The notes beneath the pieces were generated by a model, which had not been told where the DNA came from, searched no databases, and worked only from the letters and a program-made list of their open reading frames with translations. This document shows positions 1 to 9,985 of a DNA stretch of 64,000 nt, piece by piece. The position numbers and the translations under genes are program-made. This stretch comes from Monarcha castaneiventris obscurior (taxonomy: Eukaryota; Chordata; Aves; Passeriformes; Monarchidae), in assembly GCA_026261815.1 (NCBI GenBank), contig JAMPIT010000484.1:7476501-7540500 (forward strand), given 5' to 3'. The stretch's first letter is position 1; each line of letters begins with the position of its first letter.

Positions 1-934
1 GTACCCTTTTGCCTAAAAATGTCAAAAAATAATAAAAAAGCCATTTAAGGGGCATACCCAGTGTGCACCCTGTCACAGTCACAGTAGGCTATTTACAAAA
101 TGCAATGACAGATGAAAACTTTGAACAGTAACCAGAACAAGAAGCAATGCCTCTCCTTTAAGTAATAGCCTAAGCATGACAACACTTGCCCAGCAGGTGT
201 GAAGCTGAGGTACAATACACCTCTCTTCACAGCTGACAGTGCTGAAACCCGGCCCTTCCCCCTGCTCTGACAGGGCCCCGGCACCCAAACCAGCACAGGA
301 CACTCCACTCCTGTGCCTGTGGGAACCAAGCCACCACACAGCACAGAATACACAACCACGGGAGCAAGAAACAAATGGGAATCTGACTGCTCAAAATTTA
401 TATCTTCAAGTTACGCTTTAGAGACTGCAGGTTGAGAAGAAAAAAAAAAAAAATCAAGTGCTCCTGCTGCAGTACTTTTTATAAGCTTCCATACAACTCT
501 AAATAATTGATATGAAATTTTCTCTGTTCATGCTGATAAACTGTTGACCTTGAAATGTAAAGATGACAATCTGTGGTAAACTGAGAATGGGATGACCACA
601 TAAAACAAACTGAATAGCTCTGAAATAGTAAACACAGTAATTTTCTGAAATTCACAATATTAATTTTTTATATTTGACTTAATTTTTAAATAGAAGTTTG
701 TATACATCTCAAAGCTGCTAAATATTTCCATTAGAATGCTCCAGAATCTAGGGACCTTGTTCCAGAATTTAGGTTCAGCTTGCTACACAGCACACAGGCC
801 TTTGGCTATACCAGTCACTGGATTTTAAAATCAATTATTTTCACTTTAAGAACATGCCTCAGAGAAAAAAAAAAGCAAAATATTTGGTAAAGAGCAAATG
901 AAAACAAATAAAAAGACAGAGTTCTAGGACTTAC
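1..934 (-). other. C3orf14 intron sequence at left window edge
   Basis: This lies downstream of the third coding exon of the C3orf14 homologue. I looked on the minus strand for the last coding exon, which should continue with a Trp/Tyr-rich helix segment in the family, and did not find it, so it must be outside the window. The stretch is AT-rich with short A tracts and some GC-richer sequence around 180-360. No repeat family is recognised. Confidence 0.5.
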
Positions 935-1009
935 TTCTAACTTAACAATATCGGGATGTGGAAGTAAATACATTCTTTCTTGAAGCGTTTTTTCTGCTGT
1001 TTCTATATC
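935..1009 (-). CDS. C3orf14: C3orf14 third coding exon
   Basis: 75 bases, 25 codons, phase 0 on both sides, with a CTGTGTTTTAG acceptor and a GTAAGT donor. It encodes DIETAEKTLQERM followed by YLLPHPDIVKLE, matching the family's DIEAAEKSLQ segment and its Pro-rich end. This is the last C3orf14 exon within the window. Confidence 0.9.
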
Positions 1010-4000
1010 CTAAAACACAGGCAAAGTACATTTTAAAAACAAACACTGGGAATTTAAAAAGGAAAATACACATATAAAGACATTTAAATTAATTAAACAA
1101 ACCTATTACAACTAAACAGCATTCAAATAATAACATCAAAGTTCAAATCTTTGTTTAGTCATTCTGAAATACAACTTGTACTACTGAGACTAACACCCTA
1201 CATCTGCTAAATATGTTTGCTGCACCTTTTTCATACAAGACCACATTTCACAACCAAGTAAGACTTTTGCTGTAAAACACTGCTATTCTCTCTGGACACC
1301 AGGGTAAATTAGTTAAATTCTGTTGTATAAAACTTAAGGAAATAGAGGGGAATGGAACACCTTTTTCCGTGCTGCGTAAGACTGAAATATGTATTCTAGC
1401 TACTGTAACTGTAAAGTAACTAGGCAAATTATGTGCAAGATCTTTACTTCTCAAGACAAAGATGACTTGCTAATATGCATGCATAACATGTGCACAAAAA
1501 TGTAGAGCTGCAGCAAGCTGTTCACCAGACAAACTTGGATGACAATGCACCTCACATAGCTTTCTTACAAAAAAAAAATCAGTATTTGGGTTTCTGCTTG
1601 TCCAGTGGATGTGTGCTGGATTCACAGAGGCCCAAATAAATCTTTTAAAAAAGAAACAACCAAAAAAATCAACAGCAACAAACAAATCAAAGCATGCCCC
1701 CAAACCAACCACCCTCCCCCTTTAAAGTTCTGACCCGTTCTTGTGGGCTTAGTTCCATACCCAAACATTGAAGAGATTGAGTGGTGGGCAGATGAAGAGA
1801 GACAGAAAGGGACGTGGGAGTGGGGTGTGAAGAAGCCAAAGCTGAACAGAGTGGAGGGGGAAAGAAAGTATAGCAGATGGCAGAGTTGGGAGCAGAGAGC
1901 GGGTGTGAAGAGTACAACAGAAAAACTAAATGAGAGAGGAAATTCCCCAAAGGGACTTCCCAAATATTCACCACCACTGCTGCTGAAAAGAAGAGTGAGA
2001 TTCTGGAGGAGCATATCCACAAGAGAGACCAAACATGATTACTCGTATTGAATAATAGCCAGTCTGAATACATCAATAAGTAAACAGTGTTCAACTCAAG
2101 TTTAGCTCAGTAGAGTATGATTCATAAAAGCAAAAAACCAGCCTTACTGTCAAGCTGAAGTTCAACTTAGTGACACAGACACAATCAGATTGTTCAATTT
2201 AGTGTTCATCTTATTTTATTTCATTAATTTCTTTTACAGTATTCTCTTGTACATAACTGCAAACCTAATCCAAGCAAAACTGTTCCTCCCTTTTCCACAG
2301 CAAAATCCATACCACTCTAGAAAGCTACGGGATGTCTGAGAAAGAGTAAACTAAGTCTCAGATTTATCGAAATTCTCAGAAGCAGCAAATGGCTGCCCCT
2401 TCTCAGATAAGAAAAGACGAATGCGATAAACATAAAGAGGGACAGGAAAAAGGACGTAAGCCATTTGAAATTACGATGTCAGAGTAACAGAGGCCAACAC
2501 AGATTTAAGTGACTTAAGCAAGGAATTTCTCTGTTGCACATACTTAGAACAGATACACACAAACAGCACCAAATGAAGCTCCTATCAGAACGGCTCAGGC
2601 CAAGTCTGGAGAAGTTACCAGCATAATGAACCATACTGAATAAAGGATCATTCAGCAATGTTCACCTCATATCCTTCCACAGGATTTTCCTCCTTTCTGA
2701 TTCTTTCTTCCTAATTACAGTAGGAATTTTAAAAAGAAGGAAGAAGAATATCAATAATTATTACTTTCTAGACTCAGCCAAGTCATTGGAATGTTTATGG
2801 TGATAGGAAATGAGTGTCTTTCAGGCAAGAAAGGAGACAGTAGTTGTGCATATATGTTTAGTAGAGAAGGTCATTTTGGCATAGCCTAGATATTGGACAT
2901 GTCTTTTCGTTGCTCACTCTAGTTTGTGTTGTGCAGTCTATTGTCATTCAGAATACTGATTTAATGACAGACAGGGAAAGAAATTTTTGCTGGAAGGTGT
3001 AGTATGCTTTAGAAAATGACTGGAACTACTCAAAGATTAGATGGCACTTCTTGTGTGTCTGCACAACTGGCAAGCTTTGTAGGAAAAATAAATCCCTGTC
3101 ATCAGTATAAAAATAAATACGTCAGCAGTATAAACTTCTTTGGAAAAAAAACCAGCTAATCTAATATGTCACACTACTGAAAAAAAGAGAGCATCTTACA
3201 GTGCTTCCCCTAAAACCACAAGGACTGGAACAAAAACAATTCAAGACCCTTGCCCAGAAGTAAAATGGAATGCATGACACACGCATTGCTTTTAGGGGAC
3301 CAAATTCAGCTGTCACTTATATTGCTATCAGTCTGGCAGAATCCCACTTAAATAATTCTGGAATTGCATGCCTGGGAAGGAAAGCAAATTTGTTCTAAAT
3401 TACCTTTCCAGTACTAATTACTATATAGCATACTCTTTTCTATTTCATGTTACAAGCTGTTCCACAGTAATACATATTTCTAAACACAAGAAATATCATT
3501 GAGAAACAAATGTCATAAATTAGATTACAAATACTAGTCTAATTTCTGCTTTTATTACGACAACATTATATAAGCACCAAATGATACAGATTTCCCTAAT
3601 CTGCAGTCTCCCTCTAAAGACATTGAGGAAAATACTCTGATAATTATGTTCAAATGCTGAACAAATGCTTATAATGTCAAAATTTCAATTAAAAAAAAAA
3701 AAAGGTTAGTTCCTTCCTTCCTACTGATTCGAATTTAAATTAATTTTGAAATCTTTCTTGTGCATAAATTCCAACTAGCACAGAGAAAGAAAAATGGCTT
3801 TTGCTATGATCTATTACTGAAAACAACTGATTTTGCTTACACGCAGAAAACCAGAAATGCAAATAAAAAAATAACACTTCGTCATGTCCATGTATTTTTG
3901 AGTAGGCCAAATCAACAACTCTCCACATGGTAACTGTGAAATGTACAGTGCCTGGTATCAGGAACAATATTCTGAAGCTGGCACATTAATCAGTCTTGTT

Positions 4001-6584
4001 TTCAAGCTTCTCATATATTATGCTGCATAGATTTTTTTTCCCCTGTTTTCTTCTGTTATCAAAAAGCATCTGCAGGAGTGTATGCTTGTTAAAACTAGGA
4101 TAAAATTAATAGATTTAAATTGATTTATGCTACTTTATCCTGCAACAGAATTTGTTTTGATACATATGTTTTTGCTTTTATTCTGTACAAACACCAACAT
4201 TTTTGACACTTGAAAGGAACAATTTTGAGGATGTGACAGAAGATAGCAAATATCTGTTTAACTGCAGAAATATTTACACTCTGTATACGTCTGAGCTATT
4301 GTTACCATTCCCAATACAATAAAGCTTTCAGGACAGAAAAATATACTCTTGCATTTATTGTGTTCGCCTGCATATGTAAACTGAGAATGCATTCATAAAC
4401 ACAAATAATTTATAAAACCCTATTTTTATGACATAAAAATCTAACCTAAAATGCATATGGAAAATGGGAGTCATAATGGCTGAAATTACTAAATCAATGG
4501 AGTAGGAGCTATGAAAAAAATAACCAAACCATCCATTTGTTCCCAGCCTCTCACTGAAGCACCTACACTTACTATAACAAATAAAGGGGGGGCTGATTGC
4601 CCCTGTCCAGAATGCATCAGTTCACCAGTCCAAGTTGAAAAATCTTCTTTGTCACAGAATAGTTAAGAAGGCATTCCTGGCTAACTGTTCTGCCTTGTCT
4701 GTCCTTCTCTAAGTACAACTCCCATTTAAATACAAACTCTAATGCAATATAATTATACCCACCCAAAATGTGAACATTTTAAACCTGAACCAGGCTCTGC
4801 ATGAAAAAAACCCAAAGAAATTCTGGTGACACAAATTAATCTTGTAATTTTCTAGAATAAAACTTACTTTTTCAATAAATACAATACATGCATTATGGAC
4901 CCTTAATAAATAGGAGCTTAAAGAAAAGGCACAGGAGGTTCAATTTGCTGCTGTCTCCTGAAAAACCAACACACATTTTTCAAATGCATCATGTCAGTGG
5001 TCAAGTGCATCTCTCCAAAGTCAGATGCCTGAGCCAGGAGTTACAGAGGAGCCTTTTAGTATTCCAGTCCCTGCCGTCAAACCTAGATCTTTTAAATTGC
5101 CCATTCTCCAACATCTGCTGAATTTACCTAGGAAACAAATCTTACCTGACAACTGGTATGTAGAACAGCTATGAACATTATTAATGGTGTCAGCCCTACT
5201 AAGAGCCAGAAACACCAAACACTGCTTTTACAGACTTTAAAGTAAAATGCTTAAACTGAGAACCTCTTCCACAACTTAACCACAGTGGGAGAACAGTTCC
5301 TACCCTTGGCCCAAAGCATTGTAGCCTGATCAGCCCATTTTCAAACATATCCCCATGTCTTGAATCAAAGCACAGGGGGGCTGTGAGTCCTGACAGACCC
5401 CTAAGTTCTCTCAGGCAGACTTGTACTAGCATGCGTAACATCTCTACATGTACTTAAAAAATAAAAATACATAGTAGCAGCTGCCACCATGAGGCTTTTC
5501 TAAGAAGGGCACGGCAAATAGGTAGTAATGCCGTTGGATAATAAAGACTTGTCATTTAATACTTTTTGGTCAAGTTCCAGAAGAGGGAACCATATAGAAG
5601 AGAATTCAAATGATAACTATAGAGCAAACACTTCTATTTTTTTTTAATTATCTAAGCTACATAACCATGACATTTTGATGCGGTTCCTGGTAGTTGCAGA
5701 AACTTACATTTAAAAGTGCTGCATTCCTTTTATGAGCTGCATCAGCTGCTTGAGTTTGCCATGTCTTTTTAGTCTTTTTGTCTCTTAGATAAGTCTCCAT
5801 CTGCTGTAGCAGCTCTGATCTCTGAGACAGTCTACAAAGGAAAACATTTTGCTAAGTGGGTAGAACATTTTGCTCAGGAGCTAGAAAATAACCTTTCTAC
5901 CTTACCCAGTTTTCTCAAAACTATGGGGCTAATTAAACCAGCTGCAGGGTGGGTGTGCTGGGGGAGGGAAAAGGTACAGGCAGGCATCACCTGCTGTGCT
6001 TGTACGAAGCTATAATGTTGGAATCAGCAGTCCTCAAACGCTGAGGTGCTTGGAAACACTGAATCTCCCAGAAGAAGGAAAGACAGGATGGGTTGGGGTG
6101 ACTTGATCAGTACTACATTTGCTCATTGGCACGTACTAGTTGTTACAAGAAAAACAAAGTTTTCTGAATCACTACTGTATTTGCCTCACAATTTGAGTTA
6201 ACAGGGCAACAAAGAAGCAGTTCTATAATTGAGGCATTGAGTGAGAGAATCCAATTACCTTCCCCAAACAGGAATTTAACGGTGACAGGTTAACAATGGA
6301 GATCCTAAACCAGCACCACCATTGGAAGTCAAAAACCTCATCAACCTAAATACCCTGAACAGCAGGCAAGGATGCTAATTCCCATGGTTTCTGAAGGAAG
6401 AGTGCCACCTCCTGGAACTCCAGCCCCTTGCTGAAGCACCACTGCGCTGCACAGAGCTCAGATTCACTGGCACCGAGGGTCGTGTGCAGGCAGGGACAAT
6501 CTCACAAGACCCAACACAAACAACTACTCACATTTCCTCATGTCTTCTAGCAAGGTGAATCTCCTGAGCCAAACAGGATGACAT
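935..6584 (-). CDS. C3orf14: C3orf14 homologue, 5' part (three coding exons, partial)
   Basis: This is a small, predicted coiled-coil protein of unknown biochemical function. Coding exons are 6584-6532, 5831-5708 and 1009-935. They join in frame (phase 2, then 0) and give 84 residues from the ATG: MSSCLAQEIHLARRHEE, then a Gln/Glu/Lys-rich helix containing SELLQQMETYL and AAHKRNAALLN, then DIETAEKTLQERM and a PHPDIVKLE end. The human protein as I remember it has the same landmarks in the same order (FAQEIRLS.RHEE, LLQQME, FKRN.SLL, DIEAAEKSLQ, LPRPE). Donors are GTGAGT, GTAAGT and GTAAGT; acceptors end TAG. The last coding exon is off the left edge. The neighbour PTPRG ends about 19 kb upstream in the same orientation, as in human. 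The start is the first ATG in the exon, but the frame is open upstream (see findings). The identification is strong; function is not inferable from sequence. Confidence 0.9.
1010..6531 (-). other. C3orf14 introns between coding exons
   Basis: The two introns (1010-5707 and 5832-6531) are AT-rich and hold no recognisable gene. The first has A-rich patches near 1565-1690 and 3690-3705 and a purine-rich stretch at about 1770-1960. I saw no LINE or LTR that I could name. Confidence 0.45.
5708..5831 (-). CDS. C3orf14: C3orf14 coiled-coil exon
   Basis: 124 bases. The first base completes an Ile codon, then 41 codons are open, with a consensus GTAAGT donor. The product is a charged helix (LSQRSELLQQMETYLRDKK, then KRNAALLN) matching the most conserved part of the family. 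Exon length and phase fit both neighbouring exons. Confidence 0.9.
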
Positions 6585-6612
6585 CTTCAGTTGTTTGCCC
6601 CAGTTTTGTACT
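6532..6612 (-). CDS. C3orf14: C3orf14 exon with start codon
   Basis: The acceptor follows a TTTTCCTTTTATAG tract near 6613. The ATG is at 6584-6582 and the exon ends at 6532 before a GTGAGT donor. It encodes MSSCLAQEIHLARRHEE plus two bases of the next codon. About 28 bases before the ATG are untranslated if this ATG is used. AG at 6612-6611 offers a second acceptor two bases inside the first. Confidence 0.88.
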
Positions 6613-8155
6613 CTATAAAAGGAAAACCGAGTGAAATTAAAATCTTCTAAAGATGTACGTTAACATATACTTTCCAGTATTAAACCATTGTGGTTAAAAA
6701 GCTGTGCACATTATATCTATATGTCAGCTATCTATGCAAAACCTGCAACAAGACATTGCTACATTATGCTTTGAATACATTCACACTACTGATGTTCACA
6801 ATATGTTTTAGGAAAATGCTACTGTGTTCTAATAATTTATGAAAGAACCAAATTTTTTTCAGTTTCAGATTTAGCACTGAGTTTTCTCGAGTTTCAGATG
6901 CTTACAGTCACACACACTGTGCTTGCATAAATTGTCTATTACTGTTTACATTACTGATTTCTGGCTTTTATCCTGTAACACTAAACACAAAGTTATACTT
7001 GTAAACTACTTTTCACAGATACAGGGACCTGTTCCTAGGAAACTATGTTTAAGTACAGGCATGATTAAACTAAGTAACTTGACTAAACGAAATAATTTAA
7101 GCTACTAAAGGAAACTTAAGCTACTAAAGTTTAATGTCCAAATGCTTGAAAAATTAAGTGACAACTTCTTGAGCTCAGCTTTTCAGCACTGTAACTCAGT
7201 ACATAAGGGAGTGCACAGTTTAAATTGTTTAGAACTTACTGGGTTTTTTTTCTGAGCTATTAAGGAGACCAACTGCCCACTGATGCAAATAAAGATCCTA
7301 CAGCACTTTTCAGAAGGCTGAAAATGTTTTGCCTATTTTTTTTCACCTCAGAGGTGACCGTGTTGTTGTCACCTTAAGTAAAATTAAATAACTTGTCACA
7401 TGTTCATAATGTCAAAGGGTGGGAGAGCTATAAGAGCTCATCAAGATAACATTAATTAAGGCCTCCTCACTATCCCGCGTCACACCTAACTCTGAAATCA
7501 GTGATTTACACGTGGCCTCTGCTGAAGTTGGGGCGCATCTTCTAGGGATGCATGTTTTACCACACTCTGAAAACACTTCTATCCACCTGGCCTGTTGCTA
7601 ACACTCCACCTTGTTTAACACGGAGCACACCCCTTCAGTGCTCCTTCCCTCAGCCGGGGCACTTCGTGCTGCTTTGCGACACACCTTTACCGGCGACAGG
7701 AGAAGCCAGAGCACCCCGCCGCACGCACCTCTTGTTTTTAGAGGCGCCTGTAGCTTACAACAGGAGCAATAAAACAGCACCAGCGTGAGTGACAAAATGG
7801 CCCCAGCCTGAGCATCGTCCACCCGCTGCACTGCGGGGCACTCCACTCGTTGCTGCCCTGGGCGGATGCCAAGGCCTGAGGCAGCCCGGGATGAACCTCC
7901 GCCGGCAGTCCCCGGATCTCCAGCAGCCCCAGAGAGGCTCCTCGAGCCGAGGACAGCACCTCCGCCTCAGGCCGCGGCCCTGACAGCGCAGGAGCACCAC
8001 CGCCGCAGCGGGGCCGCGCACCGCCCGAGCCCTACCATTGGGAAGGGGGAGGAGCGGATGGATGGACGATCTCGTTGAAATGTACCATCCCGTATGATTG
8101 CGGGAGAATAAGTCGGGAAATAAAAATAATATACCAAATACACTTCGTGGTTTAC

Positions 8156-8243
8156 CTTTAGCCTCAGCGGCTTCGAAAAGGAAAGCAACCACCCGCCGTG
8201 GCCCCCGGGACGTCTTAAAACACCCCCCCACCCTCACTGCCAT
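8156..8243 (-). other. Probable first-exon end of C3orf14 with upstream ATG
   Basis: On the minus strand a good donor, CTAAAG|GTAAAC, ends at 8156 inside the CpG island and suits a 5' exon spliced to the acceptor near 6612. An ATG at 8243-8241 in the context CTCCATGG opens a frame of 29 codons plus one base up to this donor. The 5' boundary is not visible from sequence. Whether the exon is only 5' UTR or also coding is uncertain. Confidence 0.45.
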
Positions 8244-8282
8244 GGAGACGGCCGGAAAGGAGGAGCCGAGCCGTGGCTCCGG

Positions 8283-8316
8283 TGGGCGGGATCGGGCGGG
8301 AGCGGGCGGAGGTGGG
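8283..8316 (+). promoter_or_regulatory. G-quadruplex-type G tract with GC boxes
   Basis: At least four runs of three or more G with short loops (GGGCGGGATCGGGCGGG, then further GGG runs) overlap several GGGCGG Sp1/KLF-type motifs. It lies upstream of the probable start region of the minus-strand transcript. Confidence 0.6.
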
Positions 8317-8519
8317 ATCGTTCCCCCTCGGGATTGGAGGAGCCAGAGTGCGCGGGACCAATCACGGCCCGGGGTGGGAGCGCGGGAGAGCTGAGGGGCG
8401 GCCGTGGGGAGGGGCTGCTGCGTGCCCGCGCTCGCCCTCACAGAGTTCGCGCCCCGCAGTTCCAACGGGGTCAGCCGGTGTTTGCGATTAAAACAAGTGT
8501 TCCTTCCTCTGTGCAAGGC

Positions 8520-9685
8520 ACAGCCTTCCAGGTCCCACCCGGGAGAGCGCCTGCAGCGCCAGCTCGGTTCTCCACATGGTTTCCAAACCCTCTGGTGTGA
8601 TTCTGCCCGTGTGTCAGAGCTGAGTTCCTTCCTGACCTCAAAGCTGAAGAGTTGCTGAGGCGAGTCTAGTCCTTTACAGGCAAACTTACATAAAAATATA
8701 CTTCAAATAAAAAAGCACAATGAATCCACCTGGGTTTTTTTTCCCGTAAATGTTTTGTCCTTCACAGAAAACACAAACCAAAAAATTCCAAACTAGATAA
8801 AGCTGAAAAATATTTTTTTCTCCATTTCATTGGTACTCAATAGATTGGTGCCCATGTGCAGCTGCAGATTTCTAAAAGCTGTTCTGAAAGTGCTTGTCTT
8901 GCCTAAATGTTTTCTGTGTAAGCATTCTCTCATCCTAGTTTAAGACATCTCATCACAAGCCTTTCTTACTGCTGATCAAAAGCTGTTCCGTGTGATTTTT
9001 CATCTCTATATTTTCAATTTTTTTCCCGTTCTCTGATTTTATATTTCTGCAACAAATTCACATTAATTCACTTCATGACATAAGTAGAAGTTCTTTAATG
9101 TACTTGTCAACTTACCCTTGCTTATTGTAGCAGTCAGGATAAATAGTACTTAAAAACTTACTATAATTTTGGTTTTTTGTCATTGTGATTTAAAGACAAG
9201 ACTTTCCAGTGAATGTCATGGAGGTGTAGGAGTCAATCCTCATTTGGTGCGAAAAGCTAATTGTTACGGTCTCACTAAATGCAACAGAAAGCCCAAGTGT
9301 TTTGCATATTCTACTTTGAGCTACACCAGCTCTCTGTAATGGCTGCGATCTTTCTTTCTTTGTAGCATTTAATGAATTTCAGGAAGAAACGAGACAAACT
9401 GAAGTTTGGTTTACATAGACCATTATGGATGCCATTTGTGACGAGAATGCAAAGAGCATTTTAGTTAAGTTACAAATACTGTCAATTGTTCGGTGTTGCA
9501 GAAACAGAGACAGGATGGAAGCCATCATTTTCTAGTGGCTGCCTTATGTGACAGGGAGTGAAGTTCATAGCTACTGAGCTATAAACTCTTATTTTAACCT
9601 AGACTAGTTCTGAAGTTGTCAAGAATATAAGCTTTAAAGTTATTGAAAAAAAATACGCTGCTGGTAACAGCCAGAAATCCCCACA
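8520..9685. other. Intergenic DNA, nothing recognised
   Basis: AT-rich single-copy-looking sequence beyond the CpG island. No exon-like open frame with splice sites and no named repeat were seen. Confidence 0.4.
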
Positions 9686-9985
9686 TGCTGGTTTGGGCTG
9701 GGATGGAATTAATTTTCTTTACAGTATCTGATCTGGCGCTATGTTTTGAATTTGTGCTGGAAACAGTGCTGATAACTCAGGGATGTTTTTATTTCTGCTG
9801 GTCAGGGCTTACACAGAGTCAAGGCCTTTTCTGCTTCTACCCCATCTTGTGGGAGCGCACAAGGAGATGGGAGGGGCACAGCCAGGACAGCTGATCCCAG
9901 CCGATCCAGGTGATATTCCTGATGTATGGTGCCATGGTCAGCATACAGAGCTGGGGGAGGAAGTCGTGTACATGGGGAAAGGCTT
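9686..9985 (+). mobile_element. Truncated ERVL-type avian LTR fragment
   Basis: The segment starts near TGCTGGTTTGGGCTGG and runs through landmarks I recognise from a common bird ERVL-type LTR: a CTTTACAGTATCTG stretch, a GTGCTGGAAACAGTGCTGATA stretch and an ACACAGAGTCAAGGCC stretch. It breaks off after about 300 bases, before the TATA/polyadenylation half. No internal retroviral sequence adjoins it. The family name was not verified. Confidence 0.65.

Larger units (their letters stand above)
7640..8480. promoter_or_regulatory. CpG-island promoter of C3orf14
   Basis: This GC- and CpG-dense block stands out from AT-rich surroundings and lies immediately upstream of the first coding exon of the C3orf14 homologue. 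It contains CCAAT on the plus strand at 8358-8362, the reverse CCAAT at 8333-8337, several GGGCGG-type GC boxes (8284-8310) and no clear TATA box. Broad, TATA-less initiation would be expected. The opposed CCAAT boxes allow transcription in both directions. The island ends about 1.1 kb before the ATG exon, which implies a 5' noncoding exon inside it. Confidence 0.8.

Noticed and set aside
1743..2051. 102-residue plus-strand open frame inside a C3orf14 intron
   Set aside because: It follows from a purine-rich tract, gives a Lys/Glu/Trp-biased product with no known domain, and is overlapped by equally long frames on the other strand.
7755..8516. 253-residue minus-strand open frame across the CpG island
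   Set aside because: GC-rich islands have few stop codons by chance; the product is Arg/Pro/Ala-rich with no domain, and it runs through the probable donor at 8156. Only the short part from 8243 is kept as a possibility.
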